Part shown: positions 47,064-55,758 of the stretch, one piece after another
Layout of the letters: the number at the start of each line of letters is the position of its first letter
Numbering within the stretch: the stretch's first letter is position 1
Source of the DNA: Azospirillum sp. B21
GTDB taxonomy: Bacteria > Pseudomonadota > Alphaproteobacteria > Azospirillales > Azospirillaceae
NCBI RefSeq assembly: GCF_008364825.1
Contig: NZ_VTTO01000005.1
Span: forward strand, 62,001 to 126,000
DNA length: 64,000 nt
Reading direction: 5' to 3'
Position numbers and translations under genes: made by a program
The notes under the pieces: model-generated
Seen by the model: the letters and a program-made list of their open reading frames with translations, nothing else
Databases searched by the model: none
Told to the model about the DNA's origin: nothing

Positions 47064-48191
47064 ATGATGACTGAGACTCAAAAGGATCCCTTCGCCGCGG
47101 CGGCATCCTTCAATGCCGGCGTCTATGGCACCAGCATCCGGCCGGTGCAGGCCGACAGGCTGGCCGAGGCCGTGCGCCGCCTGCTGCGGGCTGCCGGCAG
47201 CGAAGAGGAGGAGGCGCGGGTGGTGGCCGACCATCTGGTCGAGGCGAACCTGCGCGGACATGACAGCCACGGCGTCGGCATGCTCGCCATGTATATGCCG
47301 GCCATCGCCGCCGGACTGCTGCGCCCCAACCAGCATGCGACCGTTATCGGAGAGTCGGGTCCCTTCCTGTCGGTCGCCGGCGGAAGTGGCTATGGGCAGG
47401 TGATCGCGCGGGAGGCGACTGACCTCGCCATTCAGCGGGCGCGGCGGGACGGGTTGGCGGTGCTATCCCTACGCGACAGCCATCACATCGGCCGCGTCGG
47501 CTCCTATGGCGAGCAGTGCAGCGATGCGGGCCTCGTCGCCATGGCCTTCGTCAATGTCGTCACCCGCCCGGCGGTGGCGCCCCATGACGGCACCCGGCCG
47601 CGGCTGGGCACCAACCCGATCTGCATCGCCATCCCGGCCACGCAGGCGACTCCGGCCCTGATCCTGGATTTCGCCACCAGCGCCGTGGCCGTCGGCAAAT
47701 GCCGCGTCGCCATGGGCAAGGGGCAGGAGATGGCCCCCGGCCTGCTGCTCGACCAGCAGGGCGAACCCACGCGCGATCCCGGCGTGATGTTCCAGGATCC
47801 CTCCGGCGCGCTGCTGCCGCTGGGCGGCCACAAGGGCTTCGGCCTGTCCCTGATGTGCGACGTGCTGGCCGGGGCGCTGGCGTCGGCGATGCCCGGCACG
47901 CCGTCGCACCAGGATTCCGGCCGGGTGATGAACAACATGTTCGCCATCGTCTTCGACCCCGCACGCGGCGGCAACGCCCAGTGGGCCGCGGATCTCGACG
48001 ATCTGGTCGCCTATGTCCGCGACACGCCCACCGCGCCCGGTGCCGACTCCATCCAGATGCCGGGCGAGCCGGAAAGCCGCACCCGCGGGCAGCGGCTGGC
48101 CGACGGCATCCCGCTCGACGGCGCCACCCTGGCGATGCTGGACAGCCTGGGCCGCGAGCGCGGGTTGGACCTAACCAACCTATTGATCTGA
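47064..48191 (+). CDS. Malate/L-lactate dehydrogenase family (LDH2) oxidoreductase
   Basis: 375 residues from MMTETQKDPFAAAASFNAGV. LDH2/YlbC fold: NLRGHDSHGVGMLAMY, RDSHHIGRVGSYGEQ with the catalytic His, LDFATSAVAVGKCRVA, and GGHKGFGLSLMCDVLAGAL. NAD(P)-dependent 2-hydroxy-acid oxidoreductase, like YbiC or the 2,3-diketo-L-gulonate reductases. It lies just upstream of kdgT-kduI-kduD, which have their own promoter, so a link to uronate breakdown is possible. GGGAAGG lies before the start; a second ATG follows at 47067. Confidence 0.88.
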   Translation: MMTETQKDPFAAAASFNAGVYGTSIRPVQADRLAEAVRRLLRAAGSEEEEARVVADHLVEANLRGHDSHGVGMLAMYMPAIAAGLLRPNQHATVIGESGPFLSVAGGSGYGQVIAREATDLAIQRARRDGLAVLSLRDSHHIGRVGSYGEQCSDAGLVAMAFVNVVTRPAVAPHDGTRPRLGTNPICIAIPATQATPALILDFATSAVAVGKCRVAMGKGQEMAPGLLLDQQGEPTRDPGVMFQDPSGALLPLGGHKGFGLSLMCDVLAGALASAMPGTPSHQDSGRVMNNMFAIVFDPARGGNAQWAADLDDLVAYVRDTPTAPGADSIQMPGEPESRTRGQRLADGIPLDGATLAMLDSLGRERGLDLTNLLI

Positions 48192-48295
48192 CAGGCTATT
48201 CGATCGTTAGTCTCAAGGGAGGGGGTGGTCGCCGACGGCCCCCGTTCCCCGACTGCGGCGCTCCTGAACCCCCCTCCGATCTGCAAAAACCTGAA

Positions 48296-48309
48296 TTGAT
48301 CCATATCAA
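48296..48309. promoter_or_regulatory. FNR/FixK-type anaerobox upstream of kdgT
   Basis: TTGATCCATATCAA matches TTGAT-N4-ATCAA at all ten conserved positions. It is centred about 40-45 bp upstream of the start point expected from TATACT at 48335, the class II activator position. Suggests oxygen-responsive control of ketodeoxyuronate use. Confidence 0.65.
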
Positions 48310-48327
48310 GGTCTTTCGCAGCGCTGC

Positions 48328-48345
48328 GTACTAGTATACTAGTAC
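48328..48345. promoter_or_regulatory. Candidate operator, perfect 18-bp palindrome (site 3)
   Basis: GTACTAGTATACTAGTAC is fully self-complementary and covers the putative -10 element (TATACT, 48335-48340) of the kdgT operon, 77 bp before its ATG. Shares a 13-bp core with the site at 33090. It is well placed for a repressor, perhaps a GntR- or LacI-type uronate regulator encoded elsewhere. Confidence 0.7.
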
Positions 48346-48421
48346 ACACGAACACAACGCGGCCTGCGAGCCGCGCGCTCCCGGCGCAAACCCCGAGCGG
48401 GCATTTCAGGAGCCTAGCGTC

Positions 48422-49438
48422 ATGAACATCAAGAAGCGCATAGACAGCATCCCCGGCGGGATGATGATCGTTCCACTGTTCCTCGGTGCGTGCCTGAACA
48501 CCTTCGCCCCGAACACCGGCAAGTTCTTCGGCTCCTTCACCAACGGGCTGATCACCGGCACGCTGCCGATCCTGTCGGTCTGGTTCTTCTGCATCGGCGC
48601 CAGCATCAGCCTGAAGGCCACCCCGCTGGTCCTGCGCAAGAGCGGCGTTCTGGTTTCGGTGAAGATCATCACCGCGGCGCTGGCCGGTGTCGTCGCCTCC
48701 TGGTTCATCCCGACGGAGGGCATCACCTCGGGCTTCCTGACCGGCCTGTCGGTGCTGGCGATCATCGCCGCGATGAACGACACCAACGGCGGCATGTACA
48801 TGGCGCTGATGCAGCAGTACGGCACCAAGGAGGAAGCCGGCGCCTTCTGCCTGATGTGCCTGGAATCCGGCCCCTTCATGACCATGGTCACGCTGGGCAT
48901 CGCCGGTCTGGCCGTCTTCCCGTGGCAGACCATGGTCGGCGCCCTGCTGCCCTTCGTCATCGGCTTTGCCCTGGGCAACCTGGACAAGGACCTGCGTGCC
49001 TTCTTCACCCAGGGCGTGGGCGTCATGGTTCCCTTCTTCGCCTTTGCGCTGGGCAACAACCTGAACTTCACGACCATCCTGAACACCGGCCTGCTCGGCA
49101 TCGTCCTGGGTCTCGCCGTGATCGTCGTCACCGGCACGACGCTGGTCCTGGCCGACATCTTCCTGGCCAAGGGCAACGGCACGGCCGGCATCGGTGCCGC
49201 CTCCACCGCCGGTGCGGCCGTCACCGTCCCGCCGATCATCGCCTCGATCGAGCCGTCCTTCGCCCCGTCCGCCCCGGCCGCCACTGCCCTGGTCGCCACC
49301 AGCGTGGTCGTTACCGCCCTGCTGACGCCGCCGCTGACCGCCTGGTGGGCTCGCCGCTTCGGTGTGCTGTCGCCCCGCTACCAGGCCGCCGAAGCCGCCA
49401 AGGCCGCTCAGCCGGCGCAGGCCGTCGCCGCCGAATAA
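48422..49438 (+). CDS. kdgT: 2-keto-3-deoxygluconate permease
   Basis: 338 residues, about ten helices. [60 protein letters not shown] and [20 protein letters not shown] are the KdgT signature segments. Proton-coupled uptake of 2-keto-3-deoxygluconate or related products of pectin breakdown. First gene of the kdgT-kduI-kduD operon. Confidence 0.94.
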   Translation: MNIKKRIDSIPGGMMIVPLFLGACLNTFAPNTGKFFGSFTNGLITGTLPILSVWFFCIGASISLKATPLVLRKSGVLVSVKIITAALAGVVASWFIPTEGITSGFLTGLSVLAIIAAMNDTNGGMYMALMQQYGTKEEAGAFCLMCLESGPFMTMVTLGIAGLAVFPWQTMVGALLPFVIGFALGNLDKDLRAFFTQGVGVMVPFFAFALGNNLNFTTILNTGLLGIVLGLAVIVVTGTTLVLADIFLAKGNGTAGIGAASTAGAAVTVPPIIASIEPSFAPSAPAATALVATSVVVTALLTPPLTAWWARRFGVLSPRYQAAEAAKAAQPAQAVAAE

Positions 49439-49540
49439 AGCTTCAGCGCGGCCCCGGCAGCGGTTCGCCGCCGCCGGGACCGACCGACTTCAAACGGGTC
49501 CGACGACAAAGTCGCCGCCCGCCTTCAGAGGAACGCCACC

Positions 49541-50377
49541 ATGAAGATCACCACCCGGTACGACACCCATCCGGCCGACGCGCGCGGCTACGACACCCAG
49601 ACCCTGCGCGACCGCTACCTGATCGACTCGATCTTCCAGGCCGACGACATCGTGCTGACCTACAGCCACGTCGACCGCGTCGTCGCCGGCGGCGCCATGC
49701 CGGTCTCCGCCCCGCTCGCCCTGGTCGCGACCAAGGAGATCGGGTCCGACACCTTCCTGGAGCGCCGTGAACTCGGCCTGTTCAACGTCGGCGGCGCCGG
49801 CCGCGTGACGGTCGACGGGACCGTCTACGATCTGGAGACCCGCGACGCCCTCTATGTCGCGATGGGCAGCGTCGACATCCGCTTCGAAAGCCTGGACAGC
49901 GGCAATCCTGCCAAGTTCTATCTGGTCAGCACCCCGGCCCATGCCCGGTTCGAGACCATGAAGATCTCGGCCGCCCAGGCCAAGCAGCGCCCGCTGGGCG
50001 AGACCGCCACCGGCAACAAGCGGGTCATCTACCAGATGATCCACCCGGACGTGGTGCGCACCGCGCAGCTGGTCATGGGCCTGACCGTTCTGGAAAACGG
50101 CAACATGTGGAACAGCATGCCGTGCCACACCCACGAGCGCCGCTGCGAGTTCTATTTCTACTTCGACCTGCCGGAAAGCGCGCGCCTGTTCCACTTCATG
50201 GGTGAGCCGACCGAGACGCGCCACATCGTGGTCGCCAACGAGCAGGCGGTGATCTCGCCCTCCTGGTCGATCCATTGCGGCGTCGGCACCCACAGCTACT
50301 CGTTCATCTGGGCGATGGGCGGCGACAATCAGACCTTCGACGACATGGACCAGGTTCCCCTGGCCTCGATGCGCTAA
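49541..50377 (+). CDS. kduI: 5-dehydro-4-deoxy-D-glucuronate isomerase
   Basis: 278 residues: MKITTRYDTHPADARGYDTQ, LFNVGGAGRVTVDGTVYDLE, and the zinc-binding cupin segment MPCHTHERRCEFYFYFDLP with a later WSIHCGVGTHSYSFIW. Converts the unsaturated-uronate product 4-deoxy-5-ketouronate to 2,5-diketo-3-deoxygluconate, the substrate of KduD encoded 14 bp downstream. Confidence 0.95.
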   Translation: MKITTRYDTHPADARGYDTQTLRDRYLIDSIFQADDIVLTYSHVDRVVAGGAMPVSAPLALVATKEIGSDTFLERRELGLFNVGGAGRVTVDGTVYDLETRDALYVAMGSVDIRFESLDSGNPAKFYLVSTPAHARFETMKISAAQAKQRPLGETATGNKRVIYQMIHPDVVRTAQLVMGLTVLENGNMWNSMPCHTHERRCEFYFYFDLPESARLFHFMGEPTETRHIVVANEQAVISPSWSIHCGVGTHSYSFIWAMGGDNQTFDDMDQVPLASMR

Positions 50378-50391
50378 CGGAGACGCGAGAC

Positions 50392-51150
50392 ATGACCAAG
50401 CCTTTCGATCTGACCGGTAAGGTGGCCCTGGTCACCGGCGCCAACACCGGCATCGGCCAGGGCATCGCCGTGGCCCTGGCCCAGGCCGGCGCCGACATCG
50501 CCGCCGTCGACGTCGTCTCGCTCGACGAGACCAAGGGCCTCGTCGAGGCCGCCGGCCGCAAGTTCCACGGCATCCACGCCGACCTGACCAGCATCGCCCC
50601 GGTCCAGGGGCTGGTTGAGGAGACGGTCGGCTCCTTCGGCCAGTTGGACATTCTGGTGAACAATGCCGGCCTGATCCGTCGTGCCGACGCGGTGGACTTC
50701 ACCGAGGCCGACTGGGACCTGGTGATGAACATCAACATCAAGACGGTGTTCTTCCTCTGCCAGGCCTTCGGCCGCTATGCGATCGACAACGGCCGCAAGG
50801 GCAAGATCGTCAACATCGCGTCCATGCTGTCCTTCCAGGGCGGCATCCGCGTGCCCTCCTACACCGCGTCGAAGAGCGGCGTCGCCGGCATCACCAAGCT
50901 GCTGGCCTGCGAATGGGCGGGCAAGGGCATCAACGTGAACGCCATCGCGCCGGGCTATGTCGCCACCAACAACACCGCCGCCCTGCGCGCCGACGAGAAG
51001 CGGAACGCCGAGATCCTCGGCCGTATCCCGGCCGGCCGCTGGAGCGTGCCGTCCGACATCGGCGGCCCGGCGGTGTTCCTGGCCTCCGACGCGGCCGACT
51101 ACATCCATGGCACCATCCTGCCGGTCGACGGCGGCTGGCTGGCGCGCTGA
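50392..51150 (+). CDS. kduD: 2-deoxy-D-gluconate 3-dehydrogenase
   Basis: 252-residue short-chain dehydrogenase: cofactor motif VTGANTGIGQGIAVAL, NNAGLIRRADAV, catalytic Ser in IVNIASMLSFQGG and Tyr/Lys in SYTASKSGVAG, C-terminal INVNAIAPGYVATNNTAALR. Reduces the KduI product to 2-keto-3-deoxygluconate. Last gene of the operon, followed by a strong terminator. Confidence 0.93.
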   Translation: MTKPFDLTGKVALVTGANTGIGQGIAVALAQAGADIAAVDVVSLDETKGLVEAAGRKFHGIHADLTSIAPVQGLVEETVGSFGQLDILVNNAGLIRRADAVDFTEADWDLVMNINIKTVFFLCQAFGRYAIDNGRKGKIVNIASMLSFQGGIRVPSYTASKSGVAGITKLLACEWAGKGINVNAIAPGYVATNNTAALRADEKRNAEILGRIPAGRWSVPSDIGGPAVFLASDAADYIHGTILPVDGGWLAR

Positions 51151-51161
51151 TCGGTTCTTCC

Positions 51162-51200
51162 ACGGCCTGCATTCCGGGTCCTCCCCGGGATGCAGGCCGT
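51162..51200. terminator. Bidirectional terminator after kduD
   Basis: ACGGCCTGCAT (51162-51172) and ATGCAGGCCGT (51190-51200) form a perfect 11-bp stem extended inward by CCGGG/CCCGG. It separates kduD from the convergent secreted-protein gene, whose stop codon begins at the last base. No long U-run follows on either strand. Confidence 0.65.
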
Positions 51201-52387
51201 CAGCGTCTATGGGGAGTGATCTCCACCGGCATGCGGACGAGGTCGCGGTTCCAGGTGATCTTGCACCCGGTCAGGTTCAGCCGGGTCATGTAGAGATAGG
51301 CGGTTCCGCCGACATCCTCGAAATTGCGGCTCTCGCTGCCGGGGTCGAGCAGGGCGGGGTAGTCGAAGGCAGCGGCATCGCCGCAGCCGTAGCGGAACAG
51401 CAGCGGCGCCGCCCACAGCAATTGCGGCTTCGACCAGTTGAGCAGGTCCGGAGAGGTGGTGGCCCACATGCCGGTCTGTCCGTCGCGGGTCATCGCAAGC
51501 GTGGCGATGAACTGGCCGCTCGGCCGGTGGCGGACGATGCTGCGGACGGTGCCTTGCAGTGTGCCGGGCGCCACCGGGGCGCAGAGATGGCCTTCCGGCG
51601 CATCGCTGGTCTGGCCGTCGCGGACGAAGCGGACCTTGAAGGCTTTCCCATCCCAGCCGCGCCAGGATTGCGGATCCGCGAGGTTGTCCGTCCGCATCAG
51701 GCAGGCGCCGCGCTTCTGCGCGCCAAATCGCTCGGCCCACAGGAAAGCGTACCAGTGGTCGCCATGGCGGACGATGTTGCTGGGCGCGAAGTAGCCGGTG
51801 CGTTTGCCGGCGTCGCCGCTGTAGGCATAGGGCAGCGTCGCGACGGTGTGGTCTGGCGGCGCCGCGCTCAGCCGGAAGCTCGCCCCGCCGTCGGTGGAGA
51901 TTGCCGCGGTGATGCTGTTGCGCCAGCAGCGCATGTAGTCGCCGGACGGGCAGAGCGCCCGCCGCTTCTGGGCATGGAACTCGTTGCTGACCAGCGCGAA
52001 CACCGTGCCGCCGTCCAGCGTGTAGAAGGACGAGATCCAGCTGCGGTCATCGTGAAGGCGCGGGTCGTCCTGCCCGTGGCCCTCGAAGATGACGGCGCAG
52101 TTGGGGCGCACGGTATCCAGCGATGGGCCGGTGAGGGCCCGCGCGGTGGAGTGCGAGGCGATCAGGTGGACGGTGCCGCCGGCATCGCGGAAGGCGCGCG
52201 CCGGGGTGTCCGGCGCGTCGCTCTTCGCGCAGGCGTCGCGCTGCCAAGAGGTGACGGTTTCCGGCTCTCCGGCCTTTGTGACCGTCGGCGCCTGCGCTCC
52301 CGCGGTCCCGGACACCAAGGTGATGCCCAGGGACAGCGCGAGCGCCGCGGTCCGGCGGCGCGCGAGCGCAGGCACTGGCGGCGTCAC
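51200..52387 (-). CDS. Exported Asp-box (sialidase-like propeller) protein
   Basis: 395 residues with a GTG start at 52387 overlapping the upstream stop (GTGA). The signal peptide RRRTAALALSLGITLVSG ends near AGAQA. The mature protein has an Asp box (ISTDGGASF) and repeated beta-strand segments (NIVRHGDHWYAFLWAERFG; FIATLAMTRDGQTGMWATTS) plus several paired cysteines, consistent with a periplasmic six-bladed sialidase/arabinase-like fold. Substrate unknown. Coupling to the pyruvyl-transferase-like gene suggests surface-polysaccharide work. Confidence 0.72.
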   Translation of the reverse strand: MTPPVPALARRRTAALALSLGITLVSGTAGAQAPTVTKAGEPETVTSWQRDACAKSDAPDTPARAFRDAGGTVHLIASHSTARALTGPSLDTVRPNCAVIFEGHGQDDPRLHDDRSWISSFYTLDGGTVFALVSNEFHAQKRRALCPSGDYMRCWRNSITAAISTDGGASFRLSAAPPDHTVATLPYAYSGDAGKRTGYFAPSNIVRHGDHWYAFLWAERFGAQKRGACLMRTDNLADPQSWRGWDGKAFKVRFVRDGQTSDAPEGHLCAPVAPGTLQGTVRSIVRHRPSGQFIATLAMTRDGQTGMWATTSPDLLNWSKPQLLWAAPLLFRYGCGDAAAFDYPALLDPGSESRNFEDVGGTAYLYMTRLNLTGCKITWNRDLVRMPVEITPHRR

Positions 52388-53625
52388 TTGCCGGCGGCGA
52401 TGGACTTCAGGAAGGGGGCCGGCTGCAGCCGGTTGGCGACCAGGAAGTCCAGGTAGCGGGTGGCCGACTCCGCACGGTGGCGGTCGTAGGCGTCGGGGTC
52501 GAAGCTGATCAGCGACTTCAGGCGGTTGCGGGTCAGCGGCGCCGTCAGGTCGGCGGCGTCGACATAGGGAACGCCGGTGTTCTCGCACAGCTCGCGCGTG
52601 CGGGAGTCGATGGTCACCGTCAGGCCCATCCGCTCCGCCTGGATCGCCAGGGCGACACCGTGATACCGGCAGCCGATGGTCAGGTCCTGCTGGCGCAGGG
52701 TATCCATCCAGGCCGGCACGTCATAGTAGGAGCGCATGTAGTTCCGGCACCAGGCCTTGAACTCCTCGAAGGAGTAGTGCGGCACGGTGTGGCGGTGGAT
52801 TTCCTTCAGCGCATGCGCGTCGATGCCGTCGAACAGCCCGCGCGAGGCCTTGATCATCTCGCCCATCGACTGGACGATGTACTGGCCCGGCGCGATGGGG
52901 TCCATCATCAGGGCGATCAACTGGTGTTCGATCTCCCGCGTCTTGACCCAGGCCTGATGGCCGCCGGCCACCGTGATCGAGCGCGGCAGGTCGAGAGCCG
53001 ACCAGTTCGCATGGATCTTGCGGCCCAGGCCCGGCGCCTGGTTCAGGAAATGCGACGGGCAGCCGCCCGGCAGGGAGCCGGTGATGCCGAGCTTGTCCAA
53101 CTGCGCCGTGGTGTAGGCGCCGCGGGTGTAGATGTTGGGGGAGGTGGCGGAGGACGGGTTCGACGCCGCGATCACCTGGGCCCAGCGCAGCGTGCCGGGG
53201 CTGAGTTCGATGTCGTGGTCATAGCTGTTCGCCTGGGCGCCGAGGCCGATGGCGACGATCGGCAGGCCCGACTTTTCCAGATTCTCCGCCATCTGCCCGT
53301 AATCGGTGTGGCGGCCCAGCTGGTTGGCGCAGGGGATGACGATGATGTCGGCATTGTTCCGCAGCGTGTCGGCCGAGGATCCCCAGCTGAAATGTTTCAC
53401 CGGATTGGTGATGTGGCTGCAGATCGAATGGACGAAGGCGAGGTTGCCGTTGTTGTGCCCGATGCCGTTGTACAGGTCGTCGAATGCGGCGTTCGAATAC
53501 AGGCCGAGATTCGGCGTCTTCCACAATACCGCGACGCGCAGAGGCTGGGTCGACGCACGGCCGGAGCCTTGTCCGGACGTGTGCGGCCGGTCGACAGGAG
53601 TATCGATGACGATGTCTTCAAGCAT
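52384..53625 (-). CDS. Polysaccharide pyruvyl transferase family protein
   Basis: 413 residues from MLEDIVIDTPVDRPHTSGQG. After a polar tail, the GT-B-like pyruvyl-transferase pattern appears: VAVLWKTPNLGLYSNAAF, IIVIPCANQLGRHTDYGQM, and the conserved DLTIGCRYHGVALAIQAERM motif. Adds pyruvate ketals to exopolysaccharide sugars in characterised members. No other polysaccharide gene is adjacent apart from the coupled secreted propeller protein. An upstream start at 53718 would extend into AT-rich leader and is not preferred. Confidence 0.75.
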   Translation of the reverse strand: MLEDIVIDTPVDRPHTSGQGSGRASTQPLRVAVLWKTPNLGLYSNAAFDDLYNGIGHNNGNLAFVHSICSHITNPVKHFSWGSSADTLRNNADIIVIPCANQLGRHTDYGQMAENLEKSGLPIVAIGLGAQANSYDHDIELSPGTLRWAQVIAASNPSSATSPNIYTRGAYTTAQLDKLGITGSLPGGCPSHFLNQAPGLGRKIHANWSALDLPRSITVAGGHQAWVKTREIEHQLIALMMDPIAPGQYIVQSMGEMIKASRGLFDGIDAHALKEIHRHTVPHYSFEEFKAWCRNYMRSYYDVPAWMDTLRQQDLTIGCRYHGVALAIQAERMGLTVTIDSRTRELCENTGVPYVDAADLTAPLTRNRLKSLISFDPDAYDRHRAESATRYLDFLVANRLQPAPFLKSIAAGK

Positions 53626-54368
53626 GTCGGCTCTAGCCTCGGGTCGGTGGATGCTGGAAACGAACCGACCGTATGCGCAGAAGAGGTACGACTGCAAGTG
53701 ACATCCGAAAAATAACACAAAGAGGAAAAACGCGGACTGTGCTTAGAATTTCAATACAAAGCGGGACGTCTTTCGGCTATTGATCGGGATGCTGCGAGAT
53801 ATCCCGCAACATTTCATGGAAACGCATAGAAATTCGAAAGAAGTTCATGCGGGTACATGTGGAAGCGTGCGGCCAGAGCGATGGGCTTGAAACCGGCGAA
53901 GCGCCATCCTATTTCAGGCGAAGTTCCCGCCAATCCAGACGCGGGGCCAAGCGTAAGCTAAGGTGCCAGGAAAATTCGCCTGGGCGCCCCTTTAATCCGT
54001 TGTCGAAATTCCTATATAGAGTCTGTTGCGCCGTTGAAAGCGCCGGCCCCTACAGGATGGTTTCCTCTTTTGTAATCGATCCGTTCCCTTCGGTTCGGCT
54101 GCGCTGAACGGTGTGGCCCTGCCTCTCCTCTCCGGCCCTGTGGCGTGCCGGCTGCCGCGATCCTTTCCCCGGTCGCGGCGCTGCCCGCGGGGCTGGAGAG
54201 GACCCCTTCACGATCCGGCACCGTAACCGGTGCACGCCGTCCGGCAGCGTCGAATGCCGGCAACGCAATGAACAAACAAACGCAACGTCAACAGGACCGA
54301 CCCGAACGACGCGGGGGGGGCAAACCCCCGCGGCGCCGTTTCCGTCGGCTGGGAGAGACAGAGACACC
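53626..54368. other. Long spacer upstream of rpoH
   Basis: 743 bp with AT-rich stretches near 53700-53860 and 53990-54030 (TCGAAATTCCTATATAGAGT). CTTGAAA at 53886 followed about 11 bp later by CCATCCTAT loosely resembles a heat-shock promoter. A GC-rich hairpin sits near the rpoH start. No supportable gene was found; short frames lack ribosome sites and homology. Confidence 0.45.
54311..54332 (+). other. Hairpin in rpoH 5' leader
   Basis: GCGGGGGGGG and CCCCCGC around CAAA can form a very stable stem about 37 nt upstream of the rpoH ATG. rpoH mRNAs are often controlled by leader structure; whether this stem does so, or is merely GC-rich sequence, is open. Confidence 0.4.
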
Positions 54369-55328
54369 ATGCAGCGAGACGCCGAGACCGATACCGTCCA
54401 AACCCGCACCGCCCAATCCAACTCCACCGGGGCTCGCATCAACGAACCCCGCACCGCCGAACCGATGCAGCTCTATCTGCAGGATGCCCGCAAGTACCAG
54501 TACCTGACGGCCGAGCAGGAGCATGAGCTGACCGTCCGCTGGCACGACCACCAGGACCCGGCGGCACTCGACCAGCTGGTCGGCAGCCATCTGCGGCTCG
54601 TCGTCAAGATGGCCCGAGGCTATCTCGGCTATGGCCTGCCGTTGGCCGATCTGGTGGCGGAAGGCAATGTGGGCGTGATGCAGGCGGCGCAGAAGTTCGA
54701 TCCCTCAAAGGGCTTCCGCTTCGCCACCTATGCGTCCTGGTGGGTGCGTGCGGCGATCCAGGAATATGTCCTGCACAACTGGTCGCTGGTGAAGATCGGC
54801 ACCACGGCCGGGCAGAAGAAGCTGTTCTTCAGCCTGCGCCGCCTGAAGGCGCGGATGCAGGAACTGGAGAGCGGCGACCTGTCGCCGGACGCGGTGGAGA
54901 GCATCGCCACCGAGCTGAACGTGTCGAAGGCCGAGGTGGTGGAGATGAACCGCCGCCTGGGCAATGACCGTTCGCTGAATGTCGGGCTGTCTGAGGACGG
55001 CGATGCCGAATGGCTGGACCTTCTGGCCGACGATCGCCCCGACCAGGAGACGACGCTTGCCGATTCCGAGGAACGCCGCCGGCGCCAGCAGTTCCTGAAG
55101 CTGGGGCTGGGCGTGCTGGACGACCGCGAGCGCCAGATCCTGGTCGCCCGCCGCCTGCGTGACGAGCCGCTGACGCTGGAAGAGCTGAGCCAGACCTTCC
55201 ACGTCTCGCGCGAGCGCGTCCGGCAGTTGGAGGTGCGTGCCTTCGAGAAGCTCCAGAAGGCGGTGATCGCCAATGCGCGGACGGAACAGGCGGCGATGGA
55301 GAAGAACCGTCTGCTGTCCCGCGCCTGA
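54369..55328 (+). CDS. rpoH: RNA polymerase heat-shock sigma factor sigma-32
   Basis: 319 residues from MQRDAETDTVQTRTAQSNST. Region 1.2/2 LYLQDARKYQYLTAEQEHEL, region 2.4 GFRFATYASWWVRAAIQEYV, the diagnostic RpoH box GQKKLFFSLRRL, and region 4.2 TLEELSQTFHVSRERVRQLE. A polar N-terminal tail of about 30 residues is longer than usual. Alphaproteobacteria often carry several rpoH paralogues; which one this is cannot be told. Intrinsic terminator follows. Confidence 0.95.
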   Translation: MQRDAETDTVQTRTAQSNSTGARINEPRTAEPMQLYLQDARKYQYLTAEQEHELTVRWHDHQDPAALDQLVGSHLRLVVKMARGYLGYGLPLADLVAEGNVGVMQAAQKFDPSKGFRFATYASWWVRAAIQEYVLHNWSLVKIGTTAGQKKLFFSLRRLKARMQELESGDLSPDAVESIATELNVSKAEVVEMNRRLGNDRSLNVGLSEDGDAEWLDLLADDRPDQETTLADSEERRRRQQFLKLGLGVLDDRERQILVARRLRDEPLTLEELSQTFHVSRERVRQLEVRAFEKLQKAVIANARTEQAAMEKNRLLSRA

Positions 55329-55370
55329 TCGCACGGGGTTCGCATCTGTCGTCTCGAATTTGAGTGTCCT

Positions 55371-55402
55371 GGGGCGTGGCTTTCAAAAGGCCGCGCCTTT
55401 TT
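55371..55402 (+). terminator. Intrinsic terminator after rpoH
   Basis: GGGGCGTGGCTTTCAAAAGG followed by CCGCGCCTTTTT: GGCG/CGCC and GGC/GCC pairs with TTTTT at 55398-55402. Lies in the 88-bp gap between rpoH and the convergent hypA. Confidence 0.65.
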
Positions 55403-55416
55403 CTTGTCCGGACTCC

Positions 55417-55758
55417 TCACTCCCCTTCGAACGACACCACCCGCATGTCGCGCCCGGCCAGAAGGGTGCGGTCATGGCTGCCGCAAGATGGGCAGGGGGA
55501 GATCAGCGTTTCCGGGGAGAAGCCGGTTCCGCAGCTGGCGCAGCGGGCCTTCAGCGCGATGCGGTTGACGGCGAGTTCCGCCCCCGCCGCGGCCGTGCCC
55601 TCCGTCACGATGGGGAAGCAGAACAGCAGGGCGTCCGGATCGATTGCGGAGGCCACGCCGATGTCGACCGTCACGCGGGTGACCCGGTGCAATCCCTCAC
55701 GGCGGGCGCTTTCCGCCACCATGGCGACGATGCTTTCGCACAGCGACAGTTCATGCAT
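55417..55758 (-). CDS. hypA: Hydrogenase nickel-insertion protein HypA
   Basis: 113 residues starting MHELSLCESIVAMVAESARR; nickel-binding His2, and the structural zinc site from CASCG and CPSCG pairs (about residues 73-93). Delivers Ni(II) during [NiFe]-hydrogenase assembly. Lone hyp gene in view, divergent from the AOR/membrane-complex operon. Its presence supports the idea that the neighbouring complex carries a [NiFe] site. An FNR-type box lies 68 bp upstream of its start. Confidence 0.92.
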   Translation of the reverse strand: MHELSLCESIVAMVAESARREGLHRVTRVTVDIGVASAIDPDALLFCFPIVTEGTAAAGAELAVNRIALKARCASCGTGFSPETLISPCPSCGSHDRTLLAGRDMRVVSFEGE

